Source: Dryocosmus kuriphilus | Lineage: Eukaryota; Arthropoda; Insecta; Hymenoptera; Cynipidae | Reading direction: 5' to 3' | Assembly: GCA_038277395.1 (NCBI GenBank) | Contig: CM076192.1 | Coordinates: 193,192,863 to 193,256,862, forward strand | DNA: 64,000 nt | Shown here: positions 32,812 through 45,100 of the stretch, one piece after another | Position numbering within the stretch: the first letter of the stretch is position 1 | Layout of the letters: each line of letters starts with the position of its first letter | The notes under the pieces: generated by a model | The model's database searches: none | Told to the model about the DNA's origin: nothing | Seen by the model: the letters and a program-made list of their open reading frames with translations, nothing else | Position numbers and translations under genes: made by a program

Positions 32812-34302
32812 TATTTTTTGATCCAACGCATAGGTTTATTCATGAAACGTATAAAAGTTATTTTAGTCAAAAAATACATTACTATGAAGTTAATGAGAAA
32901 GTTTGTAAAAGCTATTAAAAATCAGCTCTTTACTCAGATGCATTTTCATCGCGTTTCCCACGCTTACCGGTCGATTAAAGTATATCAAAGGCGTGAAGTT
33001 CTCAATTTTTTTCATCCTCATCTCAATGGGATGGTATCAGTTTCACGCGAAAAAGGATATTCGCGGATTTCATGAAATCTCGGCGTTTCGCGACACCCTG
33101 AATCCGAGAAAACATGTTTTACGACGGCGTGTCTGTTGTCGTTGTCTTCGTCGTTGTCATCGTCGTAGCCTGTTCCCATGATAACTTTCGAAAGACTGTC
33201 CTAATTGGATTGCTCTTTGGTATGCTGCTTTAGCGGGTAAAAAGTAAGGACTAATTCGCTAGCCAGCGTTTTTTGACTAGCAGTTATGTTTTTATCCAAC
33301 AAAAACTGTTTTCACGAAATCAAGAAATCAATTTTCCGGTTAAACTATGCAAGATAAAAAAAATGGTAGAGGGTAAAATTTTTGAGCACAAGGAAATCAA
33401 CAAATTTTGTTTCGATTATTTTTTGATTACATGCACGGTTTTTGTTTTAATCGAGAAAACGTTATTAAAAATAAACAACTATAGGTTCTTGCCAAAATAT
33501 TCAAGATACAAAAAAATCACAGTAACCAAAGTTGTTCAGCTTAACAGGATCTTTAAATTTTCTATTAACCATTTCTTCACAAAATGCACGGTTCTTGTTT
33601 TAACAGAGAAAACATAATTAAAAATCAAAAATTCAAATTTCCTGCCAAACTATGCAAGAACCGAAAAAAATGACAATAAGCAGGGTTGTTTACCTCAAAA
33701 AGATCTACAGAATTGCTGTGTATCATTTTTTTGAACAGACGCGTAGTTTGTGAGTTATTCGTGAAACATGTTATTAAATACAAACAAATCCACTTTTCAG
33801 GAAAACTATGCAAGATATGAAAAAACATTAACAAGCAAAATTGTTCGGGTTGGAGAGAGCTACAAAATTTATTTTTAAGACTGATCGTTTTGCTTTTAAG
33901 AATGGAGATCCTGCATTGTGAAAGTTTGGAAAATCACAAAAAAACTTTACCAATCTACAATGTGTTAAAAAAAAATAAATTGTCGAACGCGTAGGGCGAG
34001 TGTCATTATGAGAATGTATTCCTTATGCTCGATAGAGTCTTAAGTGAAATAATTTCTTTTTTAATTTTTAACAAAAAATTCAAATTTAATAATGTCATTA
34101 GAAGTAGATGTTTTGAAATTTTAAGACCCAAGTAACGCATACCGATCACGATGTGCAAGAACTAAAAACTTCTGAGCGCGAAGCGCGAGGCTGAAATATA
34201 TCGGAGCGCGAAGCGCGACGATCAACGGACGGCGCGCCCGCGCTCGTGCTTCGCGCGAAACGCGCGATGAAAATATGCCCGCAAGGTGGGCAAATTTTTT
34301 GT

Positions 34303-35340
34303 TAAAGATTTAACTGTTCCATTTTTGGCTGACAATTCATTTTTTTTATTTGAAATTTTAACCATTTTTGTTTTGAAGCTCACCAATTTTGTTAAGAATT
34401 AATCCTTTCTGAAAAATTATGTTTTTTTTTGGTTGTAAATTCAACTATATTTGGTACAAAATTAATATTTCTTGTCAAAAGGAAGCATTTTTTCAATTTC
34501 CTTTGCTTTGATTGGTAGTAATAGAACAATCTTTTGAGGATAATTTATCCTCTGTTGTATAAAAAACTGAAATATTTGGTTGAAGATTAAATATTTGCGT
34601 TTCTGGTCGAAGGTTCTTTCTTTTGAGATGAAAATTCTACTATCTTGTTGAAAATTCATTCTTTTAGTCTTTTCATCTCTTTTTGATTCAATAAATTTGG
34701 TTTGAAAATTAATTCTGGTTTTGAAAGTTTAACTGCCATATCTTAAAGCTATGCAATTCTTACTAATGCATTCCTTTTGTTCTTGTTTAAAAAGGTTTGT
34801 TCATAACAAAAAAAATGTTTTAATTTCGAGAAAATTTATTTACTGGTTTCATTAATGGCTGAACTATTGCGTTTAGAACAAGATAATTAAGTTATCAAGC
34901 AAAAATACTTCAATTTTTGGAAAGTTAGTTTTCAACGGAACAATTTAATTTCTGAACTAGAATACCAGTTTTTAACAAAGTAGTTAAATTTTCGCGCAAG
35001 GAAGATGAATTCTTACAAAAGAAGAATTATTTTCATTCAACAGGTTGAATTGACAACAAAAAAACATGATGTTTCAACCAAGGATGAATTTTTTTGCAAA
35101 ATGATTGAAATTTCAACCATGATAGATTAGTTTTCAAGCAAGATAGTCTTAGCTCGTTTTGAACAAATAAATGTTAATTTTTAAACAAAAACAATTGAAT
35201 TACGAAATAAAATCACATGAATGTTCAGCATGACCACTGAACTTACATGCAACAAGGATGAATAGGAAAAAATTTCCAATACAAATGTAGTTTTACCAAA
35301 CTTTTTGAATTTCTAAGAAAACAGTCAACTTGAATTTCAG
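34303..35340. repeat. degenerate AT-rich repeat
   Basis: GGTTGAAAATTCAA-type text, switching to GAATTTTCAACC-type near 34980. No genes. Confidence 0.5.
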
Positions 35341-35359
35341 TTGAAAAAATCCTTCTTTA

Positions 35360-38300
35360 TTTTTCGGCCGTGAAGAAATGTGTAAAGCGCAATCCAGTCT
35401 GATGATTTTAACAAAAGTTATCGCGTCAGCGGGCGACAAGACGACGATAACGACGGCAAAAGGCAGACAGAGACCGCGGTAAAAATCGTCTTTTCTCACT
35501 CAAGGTGTCTCAGAACGTGGAAATCTGATGAAAGCTGGGGGCGGGGCGTAAATTTTACATAAATCTAATACCTTCTCTGATGATAATGTAAAAACTTCAT
35601 TTTTTAACTAAACCATGTAAAAAATGAAGAAATTCATGGTTTTATGTACTTTAATCGACTGGTAGGCGTAAGAAACGTAATGAGAATGCGCCTGAGTAGC
35701 GGGCAGATTTTTCAATAACTTTGAATAACTTCTTTATTAGTTTTATAATAGTGTACTTTATGATTAAATCAACTGTTATACGTTTCATGAATATACTATG
35801 CGTTGGATCAAAAAATACTTTTAACAAAGATGTAGATCTTTCCAAGCTTAACAATTCCTCTTTTCAATATTTTCTCGTACCTCGCATAGATTTGCTGAAA
35901 AGTGGATTTGTTTGTATTTAATAAAATATTTCAAGAATAGCTCAAAAACTACGCGTCTGTTCGAAAACTGATGCTCAGAGAATTTGTAGATATCTTGAAG
36001 GTGCAAGATTGCTTATTATTATTTTTTCCGTACCTTTCATAGTTTAGCGGGAAATTTGAATTCTTTGTTTTTAATAACGTTTTCTCGATTAAAACAAAAA
36101 CCATGCGTTTTATCAAAAAATATTTAATACAAAATTTTTAGACCTTTTCGGGCTGACTAACTTCGTTTATTATAATTTTTTTCGTATCTTGAATATTTTG
36201 ACATGAAACCACAGATTTTTGATTTTAATAACGTTTCCTTGATTAAAACAAAAACCGTACATTTGATCAAAAAATGGTTTAAACAAAATATGTAGATTTT
36301 TTCTAGATGAATAATTTTATTGACGACTGTTTTTCTGTACCTCTAATAGTTTATCCGGTAAATGCATTTCTTGATTTCGTGAAAAGAATTTTTGTTGTAT
36401 AAAACCGTAACCACTGGTCAGAAATCGCTAGTTAACGAACTCGTCCTTTCCTTTTGCGCCTTAAGGATGCGCGCAAAGACGCAATCCAATCCGATTAGCC
36501 TCTCGAAAGTTATCGTAGAAACAGACGCCTACAACGAATACAAAGTCAATGAGAACAACGATGACACCGACAACAGACAGGCAGCATCGTAAAAATAGTT
36601 TTTTCTCACTCAGGAGGTCTCAGAACGTTGTCGTCGCGCTTCACGCTCTTGTACGCTTGAACCCCGCGCTCGGATATTTTTGGTCCTCGCACTTCGTGCT
36701 CGTTTTTCGTTACTTGGGTCTTAAACTTTCAAAACACCTACTTTTAATAAAATTATTACATTTGTATTTTGTGAAAAATTAGATACAATATTATTTTACT
36801 TAAGACTCTATCGGCCTTAAGGAATACATTCGCATCACGAGACCCGCCCTTCCCGCTCGACAGTTAATTATTTTTTAAATCCATTGTCGGTTAGTGAAGT
36901 TTTTTTTTGTAGTTTTCTGGATTTTTAAAATCTTCCAAAATGCAGGTTTTCGATTCTTAAAAATAAAACGATGAGTCGTATTTTTAAAAAATGGTCAAAA
37001 GCAATAGTGTGCATAATACTCATGTAAACAATTTTACTTCTACTTTTCCGTTTGCTGAATATTTTGAGCAGAAAATAGAATTATAATAAGAAAATTATAA
37101 TTGTTTCATATCTAGCATAGTTTACACGGAAAATGGATTTTTTGATTTTGTGAAAACGTTTTTGATGGACAAAACCATAACCGTTAGTTAAAATTAATAT
37201 TTAAATATATAAATTATACTTTAAAGAGAACATTCAACAAGTTCTCAAAAAATTTTTAAGTAAAATTATTCAATAGTTTAAGTTTTACAACAAATTTTCT
37301 CACCAGAGTGGTGACCACCCCGTCTCGCTAGTATGTAATTCCACAGAAGTCTGGCAAACAAGGGTGGACAAGGCGACGACAACGAAGACGATAACCACGA
37401 CAATAGACAGACAGACACCGTCGTCAAAATCGTTTCTTCTCACTCAGGGTTTTTCAAAACGTGGTGATTTGATAAACACTGGGGGGGGGGGGGAGTAAAC
37501 TTTACATAAATCTAATACCTTCTCTAATGAGAATGTAAAAATTGTATTTTTCAGCCCAAGTATGTAATGAATTAAAATATTCACGTTTTTATATACTTTA
37601 ATCGACTGGTGAGCATAAGAAACGTGAAGAGGATGCGCGTGAGTAGCGGGTAGATTTCTCAATAACTGTTAATAACTTTTGATTAACTTTATGATAGTGT
37701 AATTCTTGATTTTTGTGAATAAACTATGTCCTGGATTAAAAATTGTTTCAGGCAAGTTTGTAGACTTTTTTAAGATGAACAATTCTGCTTGTTAATATTT
37801 TCTCGTTACACGCATAGTTTTGCTGAAAAGTGGATTTGTTTCTATTTAAAAATATACTTCACAAATAACTCAGAAACTACGCGTCTGTTCAAAAAAATTA
37901 TTGATAGCAAATTTGTAGACCTTCTTGAGATGATCAACTTGATTGATTATCATTTTTTTCTTATCTTGCATAGTTTGGCGGGAGTTTGAATTTTTGATTT
38001 TTAATAACGGTTTCTCGATTAAAGAAAAGACCATGCATTTTGTAAAAAAAAAGTTGATACAAACTTTCTAAATGTGTTTGAGCTGAACAACCCTATTTAT
38101 TATCATTTTTTTCGGGTCTTGAATATTTTGGCAAGAAACCACAGTTTTTCATTTTTAGTAACATTTTCTCGATTAAAACAAAAACTGTGTATTTTATCAA
38201 AAAAAGGGTTTAACAAAATTTGTAGATTTTTTGAGGTTAACGATTTCACTTTCAACTGCTTTTTTTGTATCTCGCGTATTTTATCAGGAAAATTGATTTT

Positions 38301-38605
38301 TTTATTTTTTGGAAACTGTTTTTGATGGATAAAACTGTAACCAACGGTCAACAACCGCTGGTTAGCGAACGCACCCTTTCTTTTTACGCCCTAAAGAAGC
38401 ATGCCGGGATGCAATTCAATCCGATTAGTCCTTCGAAAGTTATCTTGGGAACAGACGCCGACAACGACAACGACAACAGACAGATAGACACCGTCGCAAA
38501 AATAGTCTTTTCTCACTCAGAGGGTCTCAAAACGTCGAGATTTGATGAAATCTGTGGGGGTTACATTTTACATAAATCTAATCCTTCTCTGATGAGAATG
38601 TAAAA
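35360..38605 (-). mobile_element. GCGAAGC-hairpin element mosaic, minus orientation
   Basis: At least three heads occur on the minus strand, where plus-strand text ends near 35568 (CTTCTCTGATGATAATGTAA), 37530 and 38605. Several diverged ~150-bp units (for example ATTAAAACAAAAACCRTGC at 36075, 36240 and 38170) lie between them. Tail fragments in this orientation lie at 36620-36710 (TTCGTGCTCG-type) and 36795-36820. The dinucleotide-rich ACGACAACGACAAC block is at 38462-38480. Confidence 0.65.
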
Positions 38606-39357
38606 CTGAATATATTTGTACTCAGATTTTGAAATTTTTCGTACATGCTACATTTATTACACGCATCCGTTAGAGAATTACAATTATTAAAAAATGCAAT
38701 GTTTTTTGAACATTGCATGAAACATTCACTACAATAAGACTTAAAGTTTATTTCCTTTTTTTTAAATTTCTCTTTTATCTAAAAAAAGTCCATTAGTAAA
38801 AAAGAAAAATTTGGTTCAGGCACCTTCTTTTAAACTCTAAATTTCTTGACATACATATATGTATATATAAAGCTTAATTTAATAAGTTACATTATTTTGT
38901 TAAATTAAATAATTTATAATTTTCTAAAAAGTCTTACCAAAACCTTTTGAAATAAATATAAATTATAGATTCTTTTATCGAGTTCATCCAGTTAAAATTT
39001 ATTTAATTTCAAGCAACAAAAAATTAGAAAATGCTTTCAAAATTTTAATTAAATAAAAAAGAAAGAAAAAAAGAAAAAAAAGAAAAGAAATATATAAAAT
39101 ATTATTTTAAATATTACTGAATAAGAAACTCAACTCTTTTTACTTTTAGAGTATTTTGAACGAGTTGTAGAAACTTTTAGAAACTTAACAGTCCAGAAAC
39201 GGTTACAATTTCTTACAAACACCAAGGTCATGATGTGCATTTTTCTTGCCGCCAAAAATCGTGTATCACAGGGGAGGCCTGACGTGACGTGTCCAATCGG
39301 TACAATTCACTTTTAGGGCCGGATAGCAAGATTTTTACGGAGCCGTTTGATACTTGC

Positions 39358-39672
39358 ACGGCTGAAAATTTTTCAAAAATTAAAAATTTTCGACATTTTA
39401 AAATTGTTGAGATTGGAATTTTTTTTGGAAATTTCAATAATTTTTGAAATTTTTGAAAATTTTTGGAAATTTTTAAGATTTCTATTTGCAAAAATTTTCA
39501 AAATTTCAAAAAATTACAAAAATGTCCAAAAACTTCCAAAAAATTATAATTTTTAAAATGTTCAAAATCTATTAAAATTATTAAAATTTCCAAAATTATT
39601 AAAATTTCCAAAAAAATTTCAAATTCCAAAATTTTCAAAAATTCCCAAAGATTTCCAAAAATTTCTAAATCC
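39358..39672. repeat. low-complexity ~10-bp repeat of AAAATTTTC type
   Basis: Runs of AAATTTCCAAAA and AAAATTTTCAAAA with a period of about 10-11 bp, ending at a pyrimidine-rich tract (39676-39730, CTCTCTCTGT). Confidence 0.6.
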
Positions 39673-39739
39673 CGCCCCTACTCTCTCTGTACCTCTCACC
39701 CTTTCTCTCTCTGTGCCTCTCCTTTTGTCTGTAGGTTTA

Positions 39740-40652
39740 TCATGTTCGATACGTCTTGCTTCAATGCTCCAACATTACAGAGGGCAATAATGGATAGTAG
39801 ATAGTGGTGGGATCAATACAATAATGGCCTCAATATTGTACAGTACAATAATAGGGACATTATTATACGGCTTCTGCCACTGACCCATAACGGACTACTT
39901 AAGTGGCTGAAAACAGGCACGTAATACACGCGAATCATGCCTGCGTTGTATAAAAAAGCATATATATATTCTTTTGTTTTAAATATTTAAGGTTTATGCA
40001 TTGTTAAATTTATAAAAATTACTAGAAATCGTTTAAAAGACCCTAAAATTAAAAAAGTTGAAATTCTTTTTCAGTAATATTTAAAATAATATTTTATATA
40101 ATTCCTTCCTCTATAACTCTGAAAATGGTGAGAGATGGTAACTCAGGAAAATAGGAGTTATCACAAATAAAAATTCAGATAATTTAAAGTCGTGTCAATC
40201 GTTGACTTGGAAAAAGCCAATTATGCAAATGATAATTCGCAAAAATAAAAGTTAGGCCAGGTGGAAATCTAGTAAACCGAAAATGAGGTGAAATAAAATA
40301 TAATTACATTAGATAAAAAGCTTAATATTCCATATTTAGTAATATTAAAAAATTTTGAGTCTTGTTAGAAAAGATTTTTAGAAATTTAGGAACTTAGGAA
40401 CTTGGAAAATATTACACAATGTTTTTTTATTTAGAAATTTTTAGAAATTCAAAACCAAAAATCTTTGAAAACATTTTCTAATTTTTTTGTTTCTTGAAAT
40501 TAACTAAATCTTAATTGGACAAACTCGATACAAAAATTTATAATTTTTTGTTTTATTTTAGAAGGTTTTTGTAAGAAATTTAGAAATTTTTAGATAAATA
40601 TAAATTATTTAATTTAGTGAAATATATGTAAGTTATTAAATTAAAAAATTGA

Positions 40653-40693
<41 letters not shown>

Positions 40694-40820
40694 GGAATTC
40701 GTTAATTATATTGATTGTTATCTTTACACTTTATGAATAAAAAAAGGTGTTAAAGATTCTAAATTTTGGAATTTCTAAAGTTTTCTAAAATTCGTTCTAA
40801 AAGCTTTAGAAATAAAAAAA
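39740..40820. other. AT-rich unique sequence between the duplications
   Basis: No coding resemblance was seen. A TA microsatellite lies at 40657-40685. A strong acceptor-like tract (CTCCTTTTGTCTGTAG, ending 39733) precedes this stretch, but I could not build an exon on it. Confidence 0.4.
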
Positions 40821-41034
40821 ATTTTCGTTTAGTTATTCCGAATAAATTTCGTCAATTTAATTAGATAAAAGTCAGTAGTATAACAAGGCGGCTTCTCCGG
40901 CAACACAAAAGGCTTCGCGCTGCCGCCAACAGATGGCGCCACTACCCTCTCAGTGGTGCGGGTTCGTGCTAAGTATCGACATTCGGTATTACCCTCGGTC
41001 GGTAAGGTCGGGTTTCTGGATCCATTAGAAACAT

Positions 41035-41112
41035 GGCAGTTTGTTACCATTAGTCGGTAAGACAGGAATTTGTGGCAGCTTGTTACCATCAGTCGGTAAG
41101 GCAGGAATTTGT
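41035..41112. repeat. 39-bp tandem repeat, two copies
   Basis: GGCAGTTTGTTACCATTAGT and GGCAGCTTGTTACCATCAGT start units 39 bp apart, each followed by CGGTAAG and CAGGAATTTGT. Partial units (GTCGGTAAGGTCGGG) precede them. Confidence 0.75.
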
Positions 41113-41409
41113 CACGTGCGAAATAAGCTATTTAACGTTGGTCGATAAGTTAGGGTTCTGTTTCAGACTATATACCCCGACAATCGACGTGGTTCATGTC
41201 CATGCTAAGCTCATTTTAGTATGCAATAGCTAGAGACACGAAATTACCACCCGCACCCCTTCTCTCTCACCCATAAGCAAGTAGAAATGCAGTCAAGGTT
41301 ATGTAATGGAATTTACGTCTCTCTCCTACGCATACTGTAGATGACGAATCATAGGGATTCCCGAGAACTCGACAAGTTTCAACAAGCATCGACAAGTTTC
41401 AATATACAA

Positions 41410-42134
41410 TTTTTCGAAATGAAGGTAAAGAGTTAATAAAATACTTACCTGCAAAATTTCTATCCATCGCAGTGTGTGAAATCCATCGTTGTTGTTGTTG
41501 TTGTTTGAAGGAACGAAGCAAAAAATGTACAACTTACCCATGAATTAAAACTAAGTAAATTAAGCTAATGCAAAGCGGAAAAAAGTTAACAGTATCCCAT
41601 CAATGTTTCAACGTAGAAATTCAACCCATCGATTTGCTGAAAATCCATCGTAGAAATTTGTGCAAAGCTGAAAGAAACACATTTTCTCTCTTATCCATAA
41701 ATTAAGGTAAAAAACGTCAGAGTCACTTTTCTTATCTATAAACTAAATTGAAGTAATAAGTACGCACAGGCAGTTTATCTGTGAACGTTACAATTTATTA
41801 TTCACACACCAAGCTTCCTCAATACAAAGCTATTTTCATTCAAAACATAATCAAATTCAAAAAGATTGTATTTTCCACCAAAGTAGCAGAAAGAGAGTTT
41901 CTTAGCCTGGACCGCTACTTCCATCTTCTCGAACGTATCCATATAGGCTGGATCCTCAAAAATCTTATTTATTCTGCTCGGCAAGTAGACTGCGATCTCA
42001 TTCTCCAACTCGGCCACGAATCTTGTGCCATATTTCGTTTGAAGTTTCATGATTTTGGTAACAGCATACTTCTTCTTCACTATAAGGTCAGATAATGACT
42101 TTACTGGTAAGAACCATTCCAAACGGCCAACTTT
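41410..42134 (-). CDS. possible gene with an OB-fold-like small protein, cut by the duplication breakpoint
   Basis: The minus strand from 42130 reads EWFLPVKSLSDLIVKKKYAV, TKIMKLQTKYGTRFVAELEN, EIAVYLPSRINKIF and SFCYFGGKYNLFEF to a stop at 41802. The pattern of a short strand, a KKYAV turn, TKYG and a beta-rich run to YLP recalls small single-stranded-DNA-binding-like proteins found beside insect repeats, but I cannot name a family. A second segment (41541-41448: FVPSNNNNNNDGFHTLRW, EILQ) ends at a good donor, CAG|GTAAGT. It may be another exon of the same or a different gene. The start of the protein is lost because the sequence above 42134 is duplicated material, so the gene is truncated. 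Confidence 0.35.
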
Positions 42135-45100
42135 TAAAAACTTCTGAGCGCGAAGCGCGAGGCTGAAATATATCGGAGCGCGAAGCGCGACGATCAACGG
42201 ACGGCGCGCCCGCGCTCGTGCTTCGCGCGAAACGCGCGATGAAAATATGCCCGCAAGGTGGGCAAATTTTTTGTTAAAGATTTAACTGTTCCATTTTTGG
42301 CTGACAATTCATTTTTTTTATTTGAAATTTTAACCATTTTTGTTTTGAAGCTCACCAATTTTGTTAAGAATTAATCCTTTCTGAAAAATTATGTTTTTTT
42401 GGTTGTAAATTCAACTATATTTGGTACAAAATTAATATTTCTTGTCAAAAGGAAGCATTTTTTCAATTTCCTTTGCTTTGATTGGTAGTAATAGAACAAT
42501 CTTTTGAGGATAATTTATCCTCTGTTGTATAAAAAACTGAAATATTTGGTTGAAGATTAAATATTTGCGTTTCTGGTCGAAGGTTCTTTCTTTTGAGATG
42601 AAAATTCTACTATCTTGTTGAAAATTCATTCTTTTAGTCTTTTCATCTCTTTTTGATTCAATAAATTTGGTTTGAAAATTAATTCTGGTTTTGAAAGTTT
42701 AACTGCCATATCTTAAAGCTATGCAATTCTTACTAATGCATTCCTTTTGTTCTTGTTTAAAAAGGTTTGTTCATAACAAAAAAAATGTTTTAATTTCGAG
42801 AAAATTTATTTACTGGTTTCATTAATGGCTGAACTATTGCGTTTAGAACAAGATAATTAAGTTATCAAGCAAAAATACTTCAATTTTTGGAAAGTTAGTT
42901 TTCAACGGAACAATTTAATTTCTGAACTAGAATACAGTTTTTAACAAAGTAGTTAAATTTTCGCGCAAGGAAGATGAATTCTTACAAAAGAAGAATTATT
43001 TTCATTCAACAGGTTGAATTGACAACAAAAAAACATGATGTTTCAACCAAGGATGAATTTTTTTGCAAAATGATTGAAATTTCAACCATGATAGATTAGT
43101 TTTCAAGCAAGATAGTCTTAGCTCGTTTTTGAACAAATAAATGTTAATTTTTAAACAAAAACAATTGAATTACGAAATAAAATCACATGAATGTTCAGCA
43201 TGACCACTGAACTTACATGCAACAAGGATGAATAGGAAAAAATTTCCAATACAAATGTAGTTTTACCAAACTTTTTGAATTTCTAAGAAAACAGTCAACT
43301 TGAATTTCAGTTGAAAAAATCCTTCTTTATTTTTCGGCCGTGAAGAAATGTGTAAAGCGCAATCCAGTCTGATGATTTTAACAAAAGTTATCGCGTCAGC
43401 GGGCGACAAGACGACGATAACGACGGCAAAAGGCAGACAGAGACCGCGGTAAAAATCGTCTTTTCTCACTCAAGGTGTCTCAGAACGTGGAAATCTGATG
43501 AAAGCTGGGGGCGGGGCGTAAATTTTACATAAATCTAATACCTTCTCTGATGATAATGTAAAAACTTCATTTTTTAACTAAACCATGTAAAAAATGAAGA
43601 AATTCATGGTTTTATGTACTTTAATCGACTGGTAGGCGTAAGAAACGTAATGAGAATGCGCCTGAGTAGCGGGCAGATTTTTCAATAACTTTGAATAACT
43701 TCTTTATTAGTTTTATAATAGTGTACTTTATGATTAAATCAACTGTTATACGTTTCATGAATATACTATGCGTTGGATCAAAAAATACTTTTAACAAAGA
43801 TGTAGATCTTTCCAAGCTTAACAATTCCTCTTTTCAATATTTTCTCGTACCTCGCATAGATTTGCTGAAAAGTGGATTTGTTTGTATTTAATAAAATATT
43901 TCAAGAATAGCTCAAAAACTACGCGTCTGTTCGAAAACTGATGCTCAGAGAATTTGTAGATATCTTGAAGGTGCAAGATTGCTTATTATTATTTTTTCCG
44001 TACCTTTCATAGTTTAGCGGGAAATTTGAATTCTTTGTTTTTAATAACGTTTTCTCGATTAAAACAAAAACCATGCGTTTTATCAAAAAATATTTAATAC
44101 AAAATTTTTAGACCTTTTCGGGCTGACTAACTTCGTTTATTATAATTTTTTTCGTATCTTGAATATTTTGACATGAAACCACAGATTTTTGATTTTAATA
44201 ACGTTTCCTTGATTAAAACAAAAACCGTACATTTGATCAAAAAATGGTTTAAACAAAATATGTAGATTTTTTCTAGATGAATAATTTTATTGACGACTGT
44301 TTTTCTGTACCTCTAATAGTTTATCCGGTAAATGCATTTCTTGATTTCGTGAAAAGAATTTTTGTTGTATAAAACCGTAACCACTGGTCAGAAATCGCTA
44401 GTTAACGAACTCGTCCTTTCCTTTTGCGCCTTAAGGATGCGCGCAAAGACGCAATCCAATCCGATTAGCCTCTCGAAAGTTATCGTAGAAACAGACGCCT
44501 ACAACGAATACAAAGTCAATGAGAACAACGATGACACCGACAACAGACAGGCAGCATCGTAAAAATAGTTTTTTCTCACTCAGGAGGTCTCAGAACGTTG
44601 TCGTCGCGCTTCACGCTCTTGTACGCTTGAACCCCGCGCTCGGATATTTTTGGTCCTCGCACTTCGTGCTCGTTTTTCGTTACTTGGGTCTTAAACTTTC
44701 AAAACACCTACTTTTAATAAAATTATTACATTTGTATTTTGTGAAAAATTAGATACAATATTATTTTACTTAAGACTCTATCGGCCTTAAGGAATACATT
44801 CGCATCACGAGACCCGCCCTTCCCGCTCGACAGTTAATTATTTTTTAAATCCATTGTCGGTTAGTGAAGTTTTTTTTTGTAGTTTTCTGGATTTTTAAAA
44901 TCTTCCAAAATGCAGGTTTTCGATTCTTAAAAATAAAACGATGAGTCGTATTTTTAAAAAATGGTCAAAAGCAATAGTGTGCATAATACTCATGTAAACA
45001 ATTTTACTTCTACTTTTCCGTTTGCTGAATATTTTGAGCAGAAAATAGAATTATAATAAGAAAATTATAATTGTTTCATATCTAGCATAGTTTACACGGA

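Larger units (their letters stand above)
30909..34302 (+). mobile_element. GCGAAGC-hairpin element mosaic, at least two copies, split by a mariner
   Basis: One copy starts at 30909 (TTTTTTTACATCCTCATC) and, without the mariner at 31637-32811, continues to about 33010. A second head lies at 33014 (CATCCTCATCTC) and runs to a tail at 34171-34302 with GAGCGCGAAGCGCGAG, GAGCGCGAAGCGCGAC and a damaged terminal hairpin (GCCCGCAAGGTGGGC). The reading across the mariner matches the uninterrupted sister at 35770-35820 in inverted order, including TTTTTTGATCCAACGCATAG. Confidence 0.7.
34163..39168. repeat. 5.0-kb duplication, copy 1
   Basis: This matches 42135-47134 along its whole length in direct orientation, offset about 7.97 kb. 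The differences I can see are one- to three-base changes in homopolymers (T, G and A runs) and one C at about 34955. I saw no base substitution. The shared start is TAAAAACTTCTGAGCGCG. Confidence 0.95.

Noticed and set aside
39676..39800. Strong pyrimidine tract ending CTGTAG as a splice acceptor of a host exon
   Set aside because: The sequence after it has no coding resemblance and no plausible partner donor was found.
40657..40685. TA microsatellite as a possible transposon target or origin
   Set aside because: A simple repeat with no adjacent element ends.
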